A stretch of DNA of 64,000 bases from Staphylococcus hyicus (GTDB lineage Bacteria; Bacillota; Bacilli; Staphylococcales; Staphylococcaceae), in NCBI RefSeq assembly GCF_000816085.1, contig NZ_CP008747.1, positions 1,054,001 to 1,118,000 of the forward strand. The letters are read 5' to 3'. The notes under the pieces were generated by a model that made no database searches, was not told where the DNA came from, and saw only the letters and a program-made list of their open reading frames with translations. Positions within the stretch are counted from its first letter, which is position 1. Each line of letters opens with the position of its first letter. This document shows, in pieces, positions 42,013 through 50,506 of this stretch. Both the position numbers and the translations under genes were made by a program.

Positions 42013-42393
42013 ATGAGAGGAGTTTCAGTGGTTAATACTACAGAACAATATTTACAAGAACTAAGTGATGATATTAAGCTTTGCAATAATAAAATAGGAG
42101 AATTTGATTCTCTTCTAAGTGAACTTTATCATGATTTAGAAACACGTAATATTAATGCATATGAAGGATGGAAATTAGCGAAAGAAATGCAATTAGTTTT
42201 ACAACAACGAAGAGCATGGAAGCAAAGAAAATATGAGACTCAGGAATCTTTCAATGAATTAGGTGGTTATAAATTACTTAATAAGTTGAAAAATAGACGT
42301 CAAAGAAGAATTCAAAAATTTATGAATCGCAATAGTTGGTATGATAATTTCAGTAAAGAAGCTATCGCAATACTTGAAGGGACAGCTAATTAA
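42013..42393 (+). CDS. Hypothetical coiled-coil protein (126 aa)
   Basis: ATG 42013 follows AAGGAGAG. Highly charged, with a helical N-terminal half (YLQELSDDIKLCNNKIGEFD) and a very basic C-terminus (NKLKNRRQRRIQKFMNRN), perhaps binding nucleic acid. Between the polymerase and ligase genes. No family recognised. Confidence 0.55.
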   Translation: MRGVSVVNTTEQYLQELSDDIKLCNNKIGEFDSLLSELYHDLETRNINAYEGWKLAKEMQLVLQQRRAWKQRKYETQESFNELGGYKLLNKLKNRRQRRIQKFMNRNSWYDNFSKEAIAILEGTAN

Positions 42394-42399
42394 ATTCAC

Positions 42400-42419
42400 A
42401 AGAAAGATAAATTATAACA
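42400..42419 (+). promoter_or_regulatory. Variant repeated element
   Basis: AAGAAAGATAAATTATAACA, core variant 42406-42417, 7 bp after a stop codon and upstream of the 42481 gene. Confidence 0.7.
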
Positions 42420-42480
42420 TGTTTATCCCTGATATATTGTGGTATATATAAGCAATACAATAAGAAGGGATATGAATTAT

Positions 42481-42813
42481 ATGTCAAAGGAACATAACGA
42501 AGTAAAGGAAACTCAAAGCCTGGTAGATGATTTTAAAGTAACTAGTATGGATATAATGGATGAAGATGATTTAAAGCTTATCAATTATTTCATCGATGAA
42601 TTAAAACCTTATTTAGACATGGTTGATTTCACTATTGACAACCTAAAAGTCAGTTTAGAAGATACATATGATAAAGAATTAGAAGAAGAATTAGAATTTT
42701 ATAATTATAAATCATCTAGATTACACGCTTTGATTCCTCAGTTAGAAATCGATGCATATAATTTAAAGATACACCTAGAGGAGAGAGAAAATGGAGATAA
42801 AGAATCTTTATAG
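42481..42813 (+). CDS. Hypothetical acidic protein (110 aa)
   Basis: ATG 42481 with GAAGGGA 10 nt upstream; ATG 42472 is too near that site. Acidic and helical throughout. Overlaps the ligase gene by 23 nt, so it is translationally coupled to it. No family recognised. Confidence 0.55.
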   Translation: MSKEHNEVKETQSLVDDFKVTSMDIMDEDDLKLINYFIDELKPYLDMVDFTIDNLKVSLEDTYDKELEEELEFYNYKSSRLHALIPQLEIDAYNLKIHLEERENGDKESL

Positions 42814-44086
42814 TATTTTACAAGAGATTAAAAATACCAATAGTAAAATAGGTAAAGAGAATATTTTAAGGGCACATAAAGATAATAAGTTATTACAAGA
42901 AACATTAAAATTTCTGTTTGATGATTTAATCGTCACTGGGTTATCTAAAGGAAAGATTAGTAAGCCAATTAATTTAATTAGCGTAGAAAATGCTAATTTA
43001 TTAGATTTATATGAATACCTAAAGATAAATAATTCTGGAAAAGATAAAGATATAGCATATACAAAAGGGGTTATTTCTCAATTTAAAAAAGAATATGGTG
43101 ATGAAATAGCTGCAATGATCAAAGGCATTATAATAAAAGACTATCCAATTGGTATTAGTAAGGTTACAGTTAATAAGGTTTTTGGTAAAGGGTTTATATT
43201 CAAGTTTGATGTTCGGAAAGGTAGTAAATTCGAAGGTGAACTTAAACCGAATACTATCTATGCGCAGTCTGTAAAATTAGATGGTCATCGTTGTATAGCT
43301 TTAATTGATGAAAGTGGCGTAACTTTGCGTGGTAGAAGCGGAAAAGAATATAAAGGCTTAGTTGAAATTGAACAAATCTTAATAAGTTTGTACAAGATGA
43401 TGAAAGTTCCAATTATGTTAGACGGTGAATTACTTCTAAAGGATCCTGAAAACAATCACAAAAGTGATGAACTATTTTCTAAAACATCGCAAGTTTTACG
43501 CACTAAAGGTGATAAAACTAATATAGAATATATTCTATTTGACCAAATGCCATTGGAAGAGTTTATGAATGGAAAATCTAAAGTTACATTCATTGAGAGA
43601 AGAGAAGGGTTAGAATACTTATGTGATATTATTAATAACGAGCTAATAAAACCTGTTGAAATCTTATATATTGGTGATGACATTCAATGTATAAATGAAA
43701 TTCAAAAAGATGTAGAATTAAACGGTTATGAGGGAACTATGTTAGATGATATCAATGCATTATACGAAACTAAACGTACAAAGTCACTCCTTAAATATAA
43801 AACGTTTTGCACAATGGATTTAAAAGTAATTGGTCTAGAGGAACACAGGCGTGGTAATAAGTTAGGCAGCTTGATTTGCGAATACAAAAATGGAACAGTT
43901 AAAGTAGGCTCTGGTTTTACTGATAAGCTTAGAAAATTGTACTGGGATAATCCACATATGGTACAAGGTAAAATTGCTGAAATCGGCTATTTTGAATTAT
44001 CTAAAGACCAAAATGGTAATCAGAGTTTAAGATTTCCTACTTTTAAACAAATAAGAGATGATAAAGAAGAAATTTCTTATCATTAG
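42791..44086 (+). CDS. ATP-dependent DNA ligase
   Basis: 431 aa. Motif I is KLDGHR (Lys forms the AMP adduct), then RGRSGKEYKGL, MLDGELLLKD, VEILYIGDDI, NGYEGTMLDD (motif IV) and LKYKTFCTMDLKVIG (motif V). It seals nicks in phage DNA. SPbeta has a shorter ATP-dependent ligase (LigB). ATG follows GAGGAGAGAG within the preceding gene. Confidence 0.88.
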   Translation: MEIKNLYSILQEIKNTNSKIGKENILRAHKDNKLLQETLKFLFDDLIVTGLSKGKISKPINLISVENANLLDLYEYLKINNSGKDKDIAYTKGVISQFKKEYGDEIAAMIKGIIIKDYPIGISKVTVNKVFGKGFIFKFDVRKGSKFEGELKPNTIYAQSVKLDGHRCIALIDESGVTLRGRSGKEYKGLVEIEQILISLYKMMKVPIMLDGELLLKDPENNHKSDELFSKTSQVLRTKGDKTNIEYILFDQMPLEEFMNGKSKVTFIERREGLEYLCDIINNELIKPVEILYIGDDIQCINEIQKDVELNGYEGTMLDDINALYETKRTKSLLKYKTFCTMDLKVIGLEEHRRGNKLGSLICEYKNGTVKVGSGFTDKLRKLYWDNPHMVQGKIAEIGYFELSKDQNGNQSLRFPTFKQIRDDKEEISYH

Positions 44087-44137
44087 AAAAATAAAGTATA
44101 ACATAACATTGTATTAAAAAATCTCTTAATGTATAAT
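44084..44137 (+). promoter_or_regulatory. Degenerate repeated element next to promoter
   Basis: AATAAAGTATAA (44090-44101) differs from the core at two positions and starts in the ligase stop. TTGTAT (44109-44114) and TATAAT (44132-44137) follow, 17 bp apart. Confidence 0.65.
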
Positions 44138-44176
44138 TAACGTGTAATTAATATACAGTTAAAGGAAGACGGTAGA

Positions 44177-44662
44177 GTGAAGAGATTAAACAGAAATACA
44201 CCTAAAGATTTAAAAATAGCTTTAATCGCATTAATTGTTATCTGTGTAGGAATAATGGGCTATTTGACTTATGATAGACACTTTTCAACACCTGACTTTG
44301 AAGCTGAAGCTAATGAAGCTAGATCTCATGTAAAGGGGAAATGGCTTAATGACGGTGGTACTAAATATATGGATCAAGACCCATTTGAAATCGATGATTT
44401 TGAAATTGATGAAAATAAATTAAGAATAGTAAGAGATGAAAAAGTTGAAGAGTTCTCTTATAAATTAAGAGCAGGTGCAGCCCCTGAAGGATATGATAAA
44501 CAAGCTACAATTGACACTGAAAAATATCTAATCTATTTAAACTTTGAAATAGATTATGATGATAGTATTGCTAACGTTATGATAATGGATAAAACTGTAA
44601 CCGATAATAGTAAAGAAGGATCAACGATTATTTACAAATTTATAAAAGATAATTCACAGTAG
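44177..44662 (+). CDS. Membrane-anchored extracytoplasmic protein (161 aa)
   Basis: GTG start with AAGGAAG upstream. A basic N-terminus leads to a membrane segment (IALIALIVICVGIMGYLTY), then an acidic domain (HVKGKWLNDGGTKYMDQDPF) outside the membrane. Such proteins could alter the envelope or block superinfection; nothing in the sequence proves it. Followed by a GC-rich hairpin (CTAGGGG/CCCCTAG, near 44665-44682). Confidence 0.55.
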   Translation: MKRLNRNTPKDLKIALIALIVICVGIMGYLTYDRHFSTPDFEAEANEARSHVKGKWLNDGGTKYMDQDPFEIDDFEIDENKLRIVRDEKVEEFSYKLRAGAAPEGYDKQATIDTEKYLIYLNFEIDYDDSIANVMIMDKTVTDNSKEGSTIIYKFIKDNSQ

Positions 44663-44691
44663 CTAGGGGATGTCCCCTAGTTGCTAACGTA

Positions 44692-44711
44692 AAGGAAGAT
44701 AAAATATAACA
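44692..44711 (+). promoter_or_regulatory. Repeated element abutting a start codon
   Basis: Exact core 44698-44709, directly before ATG 44711. The AAGGAAG at its left edge also serves as a ribosome binding site, so the element cannot be the -10 of this gene. Confidence 0.7.
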
Positions 44712-45127
44712 TGGATATTAATGGTTTGAAAGAAAGTTTGTATATTTTTAAAGGAAAATGTATCAATGTAGTTGACGGAGATACAGTAGATGTTAATTTA
44801 AATTTTGGTTTTGATATCACAGCTAAGCGTAGACTCAGATTACTAAATACAGACACCCCTGAGCGTGGACAAACTCTTTATAATGAAGCTAAGCAATTTG
44901 TGATAGATAAGATATTTGGTTTAGAAGTATATATTCAAACCTATAAGTCTGATACGTTTGGCAGATATCTAGCTAATATCTATTATGATGACGATGGAAA
45001 AATTAAGTGTCTTAATGATGAGTTACGTGCGCATGGTTTACTTAAAGAAAATTCTAAATGGAATAAGGAGAATAAAAGCGATGGATTATCAACAACAAAA
45101 GATGAAGAACTTTTACATACTACATAG
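44711..45127 (+). CDS. Staphylococcal-nuclease-like protein
   Basis: 138 aa, no signal peptide. SNase features: VVDGDTVDV (metal-binding Asp), RLLNTDTPERG (Arg and Glu of the active site) and SDTFGRYLANI (second Arg). It cleaves DNA or RNA in a calcium-dependent way. SPbeta carries the related yokF. Being cytoplasmic, it may degrade host nucleic acid. Its end overlaps the next small gene. Confidence 0.8.
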   Translation: MDINGLKESLYIFKGKCINVVDGDTVDVNLNFGFDITAKRRLRLLNTDTPERGQTLYNEAKQFVIDKIFGLEVYIQTYKSDTFGRYLANIYYDDDGKIKCLNDELRAHGLLKENSKWNKENKSDGLSTTKDEELLHTT

Positions 45128-45254
45128 AGATATTGCAACACAATTAACTATATTTATTGATAAGTGTGAAGAAGCGTTGCTATCAGGTGAGGGAATGGAT
45201 GAAGTATTAGAATACATTGGTATTAAATCAGATGAATTACTTCAAAAATTATAG
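45081..45254 (+). CDS. Small helical protein (57 aa)
   Basis: ATG 45081 follows AAGGAGAA, inside the end of the nuclease gene. Helical and acidic (TQLTIFIDKCEEALLSGEGM). Function unknown. Confidence 0.5.
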   Translation: MDYQQQKMKNFYILHRDIATQLTIFIDKCEEALLSGEGMDEVLEYIGIKSDELLQKL

Positions 45255-45263
45255 GTGATAAAC

Positions 45264-45509
45264 ATGATTAAAGAAATTAGATACGATAAAACATACATTT
45301 TAAATAAAGATAATTACGAAATTGGATTTATGAATTTTTCAAGAAGTGAAGATGAATATACATATATGACAGTCACTGTAATTAGTGATGGTAAAGAACT
45401 ATCTAAAAGCCTTTTATTAACAAAAGAGCGTACTGTTGACGAATATGACGTTCAATCAGTTAATGAAATATTGAATACACAAGGTTTAACATTTAGCGCC
45501 TACAAATAA
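45264..45509 (+). CDS. Hypothetical protein (81 aa)
   Basis: ATG 45264 with ATAGGTGATAA upstream. Beta-rich small protein (EYTYMTVTVISDGKELSKSL). No family recognised. Confidence 0.5.
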   Translation: MIKEIRYDKTYILNKDNYEIGFMNFSRSEDEYTYMTVTVISDGKELSKSLLLTKERTVDEYDVQSVNEILNTQGLTFSAYK

Positions 45510-45524
45510 TAGGAGGATGGACAA

Positions 45525-45821
45525 ATGGAAAACAAATCAATTAAATTACCTAGTTTTGTTATCGAGTTAACCAACGATAAAGATACTTTTAATATAATCG
45601 ATATTATTATGAATGATACTAAACATAAAGTATCAAAAAAAGAGGTAACTTCAGAAGAAACGGCTATCGTCATTACAGAACTTGTTCAGTCTCGTATTGC
45701 TTCAGAGGAGATAATAGCACAATTGACAACTGATAAAGAGAAACTTGAAGAAGAAATAAATTACTTATTAGATAAAGTAAATTCTCATGAGAAAAGTCTA
45801 GATGAATTGAGAGGTAATTAA
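45525..45821 (+). CDS. Hypothetical coiled-coil protein (98 aa)
   Basis: ATG follows TAGGAGG. The first half is beta-like; the second (about 60-98, EEIIAQLTTDKEKLEEEINY) is a coiled coil. No family recognised. Confidence 0.55.
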   Translation: MENKSIKLPSFVIELTNDKDTFNIIDIIMNDTKHKVSKKEVTSEETAIVITELVQSRIASEEIIAQLTTDKEKLEEEINYLLDKVNSHEKSLDELRGN

Positions 45822-45822
45822 T

Positions 45823-46137
45823 TTGGAGAGAAGAGCTGTGCCGTTTCATGAGTACATGGATATTAAAAAGTTTATTTGCGAGATCAACGAAGAAGGTAAA
45901 TTATTTGCAAAATTACCCAAAGATAAATGGGAATTACCAGAATCAGAATTAAAAATGTTGATGAAGAAATTAAGTGTGATTAAACCTTCAGATATTGAAG
46001 TTGAGAAGATGTACTACAATAAAGAATATGATACAACTGTGTTTGAAGTTTGTATTCATGATTTTCTAAGATTCGGCTTCCTTAAAAGAAAAAACGGAGA
46101 TATAGAATACAATCAACTAACCTGGAGAGGTTATTAA
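45823..46137 (+). CDS. Hypothetical protein (104 aa)
   Basis: TTG 45823 lies 8 nt after GAGAGG; GTG 45838 with GGAGAG is an equally fair start. Mixed alpha/beta protein, no family recognised. Operon context with the small genes around it. Confidence 0.5.
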   Translation: MERRAVPFHEYMDIKKFICEINEEGKLFAKLPKDKWELPESELKMLMKKLSVIKPSDIEVEKMYYNKEYDTTVFEVCIHDFLRFGFLKRKNGDIEYNQLTWRGY

Positions 46138-46143
46138 AATACA

Positions 46144-46163
46144 TATTAAGACAAAATATAACA
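46144..46163 (+). promoter_or_regulatory. Variant repeated element
   Basis: GACAAAATATAA (46150-46161), one change from the core, followed by AAGGAAGA before ATG 46179. Confidence 0.55.
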
Positions 46164-46178
46164 TAAAGGAAGATACAT

Positions 46179-46442
46179 ATGACAATTGAATATACCTACA
46201 CAAGACCTCAGAATTTAAAAGACATTTCAATCGAACTAAGAAAAATGGTTCAAAATGCTAGTTATGAAGAAGTTGAAACACTTGCAAATGATATTGAATA
46301 TTTTGTTAAAGATGGACTAGATATTATGGATTTTAATAGTGCTGCTATGGATGGGATTAAAAGTATGGAGTTAGAAGAAGAAAATGAGCGCCTTAAAATG
46401 CAGTTAGAGAACTTAGAATTAAAGTTAAAACGTAAGTACTAA
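46179..46442 (+). CDS. Hypothetical coiled-coil protein (87 aa)
   Basis: ATG follows AAGGAAGA. Ends in a long coiled coil (SMELEEENERLKMQLENLEL). Probably an oligomerising adaptor; function unknown. Confidence 0.55.
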   Translation: MTIEYTYTRPQNLKDISIELRKMVQNASYEEVETLANDIEYFVKDGLDIMDFNSAAMDGIKSMELEEENERLKMQLENLELKLKRKY

Positions 46443-46491
46443 TAATAAATTAGTTATCAATAATTGATTAATTATGAGGGTGTGATAAATT

Positions 46492-47256
46492 TTGCTGGTC
46501 TATGATGGGAACTTAGAGGAGCAAGGTGTTAAGACAGAATTTACTAAATCGGCTCCTAGAAAATGGACTAAAGAAGAAGAGGAATGGATTGTGGAGAAGA
46601 AGCTAAAAGGCCATTCTGTTAGTGAGATTGCAAAAGCTTTAAATAGAACAGAAGTTTCAATTTCAATTAAGTTAAAAAGGCTTAAGAAGAGAACTGAAAC
46701 AAATACATATAATGAACATCACTTGGAAGAAAAATATGGAATGAACTCTAAGGTAGCGAGTGAATTACCTAAAAATGCAAGAGTATTAGACCTATTTTGC
46801 GGAGTTAATTCTTATTGGAAGAATACATATAACGATTTTAAAGTAACAACAAATGATAAAGACAAGACTATCGATGCAGATTACAACATGGATGCGCATA
46901 AGTTAATATGCAAGCTTTATTCAGAAGGTCATAAGTATGATTTTATTGATTTAGATCCATTTGGTAGTGCATACGACTGTTTTGATTTAGCTATTAAAAT
47001 GGCTAAAAAGGGACTATACATAACATTTGGTGAGATAGGGCATAAGCGTTGGAACAGATTAGATTATGTTTCGAAAAGATACGACATAAAAAGCTTAGAT
47101 GAATTTAATCTTGAAAAGCTTATAGAGAAGGTAATGCTTCTAGGATTACGTAATAAAAAGACATTGAAGCCTAAATACATAGGAGAATATAGAAATATAT
47201 CAAGAGTTTATTTTGAGATAAGTGATTATAAAGAAACGTCTCAATGGGTTGGTTAG
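46492..47256 (+). CDS. SANT/Myb-like domain fused to a methyltransferase-like domain
   Basis: 254 aa. Residues about 20-65 (PRKWTKEEEEWIVEKKLKGH, EIAKALNRTEVSI) form a SANT/Myb-type HTH. From about 90, a Rossmann methyltransferase: VLDLFCGVNSYW (SAM site) and DFIDLDPFGSAYDC. The DPFG signature recalls Trm1-type tRNA methyltransferases rather than ordinary DNA enzymes. The target could be DNA via the HTH or RNA. TTG 46492 after GAGGGTG; an ATT three bases upstream is also in frame. Confidence 0.6.
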   Translation: MLVYDGNLEEQGVKTEFTKSAPRKWTKEEEEWIVEKKLKGHSVSEIAKALNRTEVSISIKLKRLKKRTETNTYNEHHLEEKYGMNSKVASELPKNARVLDLFCGVNSYWKNTYNDFKVTTNDKDKTIDADYNMDAHKLICKLYSEGHKYDFIDLDPFGSAYDCFDLAIKMAKKGLYITFGEIGHKRWNRLDYVSKRYDIKSLDEFNLEKLIEKVMLLGLRNKKTLKPKYIGEYRNISRVYFEISDYKETSQWVG

Positions 47257-47302
47257 CTCTTAAATAGAATTCACATTAGATTATACATAAGTTTTTGATA
47301 AT

Positions 47303-47322
47303 AGAAAGGATAAAATATAACA
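47303..47322 (+). promoter_or_regulatory. Repeated element abutting a start codon
   Basis: Exact core 47309-47320, preceded by AGAAAG and followed by C then ATG 47322. Same layout as at 44692. Confidence 0.7.
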
Positions 47323-47930
47323 TGTGCAATGATAAGAAAATAGTATACATGGCTGGACATATTTTAAATGAAGCCATGGTTGATTACAGAGAGAAGCAAC
47401 ATAAGCAAGTATCAGAAATTAAAGGAGTAGCTCCTTATTCGCCACATCAAGATAAATCAATTAATGATAAGTCAAATGCCGTTCAAGAGGGATTGGCTGA
47501 AAGAATTTTAAAGAATGATTTTAAAGCGATTGAGCAATCAGATATCTATGTGTTCGATGTATTGAATGAGGGTTTGGGCACTATTGCAGAGCTAGGTATT
47601 GTTCTGGGAATGAAACAACATGCTAAAGAAACTATTAAACAGCTAGAAGATAGTGCTGATACAGTTGCATTTGATTTCGAAGGTAACCTTACAGATTCGT
47701 ATTATAATTTAATGGATGAAGTTGAATATCATAAAGCTATTCTCGATAAGCCAGTACTCTGTTATTGCTCAGATATTAGACAGGGGCACGGCAAGCCTTA
47801 TAACGATCCTGACAGAGCGGAATATAGTACTAACCAGTTTGTTTATGGAATGGTATTAGAACTAACTAATGGAGAAGGTTTTATTAGCTGGGAAGAAACT
47901 TTAAATAGGCTAGAAGATTTTGGAAATTAG
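47322..47930 (+). CDS. Nucleoside 2-deoxyribosyltransferase-like protein
   Basis: 202 aa from ATG 47322; a TTG at 47295 would run through the repeated element. KIVYMAGHILNEAMVDYREK and SDIYVFDVLNEGLGTIAELG follow the family, the second with the catalytic Glu region. The enzymes exchange bases on deoxynucleosides and help recycle nucleotides for phage DNA. Fits beside the Nrd and kinase genes. Confidence 0.75.
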   Translation: MCNDKKIVYMAGHILNEAMVDYREKQHKQVSEIKGVAPYSPHQDKSINDKSNAVQEGLAERILKNDFKAIEQSDIYVFDVLNEGLGTIAELGIVLGMKQHAKETIKQLEDSADTVAFDFEGNLTDSYYNLMDEVEYHKAILDKPVLCYCSDIRQGHGKPYNDPDRAEYSTNQFVYGMVLELTNGEGFISWEETLNRLEDFGN

Positions 47931-47963
47931 TTAATCTTAATAATCATCATGAGATGAAGTTGA

Positions 47964-48164
47964 TTATAACTTGTAGTAAGTATTGCTTGATAAAAACGAA
48001 TAAATTTTACTTTTATCCTCATTATGTATAGCTTGATATGAGGTTGAGGCATACTTATCTATCTCACAGTAATTCAAGACTTCTAAGTCATATCCTAAAT
48101 TCTTAATTGCTGTTTCTGGTGCCCCTATACCAGAAAATAAACTTAACATTTTAACTTTTTTCAA
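47964..48164 (-). pseudogene. Inverted N-terminal part of C5 cytosine methyltransferase
   Basis: Minus-strand frame starting TTG 48164 after AAGGAGAGAG (complement). Codes KKVKMLSLFSGIGAPETAIK (motif I) and YCEIDKYASTSYQAIHNE (motif II). After the shared DKSK it runs into unrelated residues and stops. These are the missing first 49 residues of the plus-strand gene at 48208. No catalytic motif is present on its own. Confidence 0.85.
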
Positions 48165-48227
48165 ATAAGCTCTCTCCTTGAATCCTAAGTATTTATATCA
48201 TTGTCATGATAAAAGTAAAAATTTATT
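47999..48227. repeat. Invertible segment with 19/20-bp inverted repeats
   Basis: Left arm AATAAATTTTACTTTTATC (47999-48017); right arm GATAAAAGTAAAAATTTATT (48208-48227). They are reverse complements apart from one extra A in the right arm. Inverting 48018-48207 restores a continuous methyltransferase gene with ribosome binding site and correct frame. Confidence 0.8.
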
Positions 48228-49086
48228 GGATGTAAGAGATGTTGACGGGACTATGTTCAAAGATATTGATTTACTTTTCCATGGATCTCCATGTCAATCG
48301 TTCAGCACGGTAGGCAAACAAGAAGGTGGGGATAAAGACAGTGGGACAAAATCCTCTCTTATGTGGGAAACAGTTAGGATTGTAAATGAATGTAGACCTA
48401 AGATTGTAATCTGGGAAAATGTTAAAGGAGTACTGAATAAGAAACATAAACATAATTTTGATACATACATAAAAGAGTTAGAAGATATTGGTTATAAATC
48501 TACGTATAAGGTGATATCTCCCAGGGATATTGGAGAGGCGCAAAGTAGACCAAGGGTGTTTGTAGTAAGCACGATTAAAGGACAGTTTGAGTTTCCAAAT
48601 ATTGTGAAAAGCTATCAAAAATGCATATCGGACTATATGGAAACTATTGTAGACCCAAAATACATATTGCCTAAAAATATTGCAGAAACACTGGCATACG
48701 GTAATCCCAATTTTTGTGGACGCATGACAATTTTGAGGCATACAGATTTAGCTGGTTGTTTAGTAGCCAAAAGCGGTAGGGCTGCTAGAACTAATAATTT
48801 CCTACTTTATCAGCATGAGGATTACTCTAAAATGTCTAATGCCAAAGATATACGGTTTTTACTGCAAAATAATGTACCTATTAGAAGTTTAACACCTCTT
48901 GAATATTGGAGACTTCAAGGGTTCAATGATGAGCAATTTTATATAGCACGTAAAGCGCTAGCAGATACATATAAAAATGGAAACTTATCATTAACAGATG
49001 CTCAATTATATAAACAAGCTGGAAATTCTATTAATGTTAAGGTATTAGAAAGCTTTATTGACAAAGTTTTAAAAACACTATATTAA
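48208..49086 (+). pseudogene. C-terminal part of C5 cytosine methyltransferase
   Basis: Open from 48178 but without a ribosome binding site; the homologous part starts at DKSKNLLDVRDVDG (48208). Motif IV GSPCQSFS with the catalytic Cys, ENVKGV (VI), EAQSRPRVFVV (VIII), a target-recognition region, and QAGNSINV (X). Joined to the inverted 49-residue N-terminal part it gives a 341-aa enzyme. Methylation protects phage DNA from restriction. In the state shown the gene is off. Confidence 0.85.
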
Positions 49087-49100
49087 GATAAAATATAATA
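49081..49100 (+). promoter_or_regulatory. Repeated element at a stop codon
   Basis: Exact core 49087-49098, directly after the methyltransferase stop. Upstream of ATG 49120. Confidence 0.75.
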
Positions 49101-49119
49101 TGTAAAATGGAGGGTTTTT

Positions 49120-49401
49120 ATGAATAAAAATATTCCCGTATCTGGAAGTAATTTTATTATTCCAGAAAATGAGTTTACAGCTACTAATATGAATAAATAC
49201 ACAAAGAAATGTATTGAAGATAAGTACACTAATGATATTAAAAATATCAACCGTAAAATTCAAGAAGCCGCAAAAGAAGGTAAATTTAGTATACAAATCA
49301 GAGGCAATGAGGATGATTTTAAATTAATCAGTATCTATTATTTAGAACGTTATTTCAAGATTGAATTCAAATTTGGTTATATGCTCATTTTATGGGACTG
49401 A
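49120..49401 (+). CDS. Hypothetical protein (93 aa)
   Basis: ATG follows ATGGAGGG. Helical centre, aromatic end (SIYYLERYFKIEFKFGYMLI). First gene of an operon leading to the prohibitin-like protein. No family recognised. Confidence 0.55.
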   Translation: MNKNIPVSGSNFIIPENEFTATNMNKYTKKCIEDKYTNDIKNINRKIQEAAKEGKFSIQIRGNEDDFKLISIYYLERYFKIEFKFGYMLILWD

Positions 49402-49424
49402 TAACATAAGAGGGCGTGATAAAG

Positions 49425-49736
49425 ATGAAATTATTATTATTTTTATTCTTGCTGCTACCTGTATTCGTATTTCTTGTAAATTTATTTATTAGTCGCTTTA
49501 GTGAACAACTTAAACATAAATATAAAAAGTTTGAACTTAGAAAAAAACTTCAAGAGAAACGTTGGGAAACTGATATGGAGCTGTTAAATTTAGAAGTTCA
49601 AAAAGGGCTACTAAAGAAAGAAATAGAACAAAGACAGCATACTATTGGAAAATATGCTGAAGTCAACGAGCTAAAGCATGAGTTGAAAGAAGTTAATAAA
49701 TTAATTAAATCTATTAGAGAAGAGGAAAATATATAA
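49425..49736 (+). CDS. Membrane-anchored coiled-coil protein (103 aa)
   Basis: ATG 49425 with GAGGGCGTG upstream. N-terminal membrane segment (LLLFLFLLLPVFVFLVNLFI), then a long charged coiled coil. One-base overlap with the prohibitin-like gene suggests a joint membrane complex. Confidence 0.6.
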   Translation: MKLLLFLFLLLPVFVFLVNLFISRFSEQLKHKYKKFELRKKLQEKRWETDMELLNLEVQKGLLKKEIEQRQHTIGKYAEVNELKHELKEVNKLIKSIREEENI

Positions 49737-50506
49737 TGAAGGTTATATCAATTATTGTTTCTTTATTAATTACAATTTTAGCATTTTTATGCGTAGAAAA
49801 AGTTCCACAAGGTAATGTCGCTGTTATGTATAGCACTAAAGGAGTAAAAGAAGACACCTTAAATGCTGGGTGGCATTTTGTATCTCCATTGACTAAAACA
49901 ACAGACTATCCAATTCGTACTCAGACAAAAGAATATAAAAAATTAAACGTAGCTACATCTGACGGTAAAAACTTAACAATGAATATTAGTGTCAATTATC
50001 ACGTTGATCCTACGAAAGTGGTATCAATTTTTAATAAGTTTGGAAATGCGGATATTGAGCAACTAGAAGACGGATACTTACGTACACGAGTTCAAGATGG
50101 ATTGCGTCAATCAGTTGCTGGATACTCTGTAATTGAGACTTTTGGTGTTAAGGCTGGAGATATTAAAAAGGATACAATTGAGACTTTGCAACAAAGATTA
50201 GGTAAAGAAGGATTTATTATTGAAGATATCGCTATTTCAAGCCCTGAAGCAGATCGTTCAACTCAAGCCGCAATTGATGAACGTGTAAAAGCTAACCAAG
50301 AGTTAGAGAGAGCTAAAACAGATAAAAAGATTGCTGAAGCCAATGCAGAAAAGCGTAAAATTGAGGCAGAAGGTGAAGCTAGAGCAAATAAAATTTTAAA
50401 TGATTCATTAACATCTCAATTAATTGAGAAGAAAAAAATTGATAAATGGAAAGGTGAACAACCAATTGAAATTGGTGGTTCTGGAGTAATTGTAGGTGGA
50501 AAATAA
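49736..50506 (+). CDS. Prohibitin/SPFH (band 7) family protein
   Basis: 256 aa. N-terminal membrane segment, then an SPFH domain (VPQGNVAVMYSTKGVKEDTL, WHFVSPL, RTRVQDGLRQSVAGYSVIET). A coiled coil rich in Ala/Glu follows (ERAKTDKKIAEANAEKRKIE). Such proteins form large ring-like membrane scaffolds and affect protease or membrane function. Some large phages carry them; the role is not known. Starts in the previous stop and overlaps the next ATG. Confidence 0.8.
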   Translation: MKVISIIVSLLITILAFLCVEKVPQGNVAVMYSTKGVKEDTLNAGWHFVSPLTKTTDYPIRTQTKEYKKLNVATSDGKNLTMNISVNYHVDPTKVVSIFNKFGNADIEQLEDGYLRTRVQDGLRQSVAGYSVIETFGVKAGDIKKDTIETLQQRLGKEGFIIEDIAISSPEADRSTQAAIDERVKANQELERAKTDKKIAEANAEKRKIEAEGEARANKILNDSLTSQLIEKKKIDKWKGEQPIEIGGSGVIVGGK

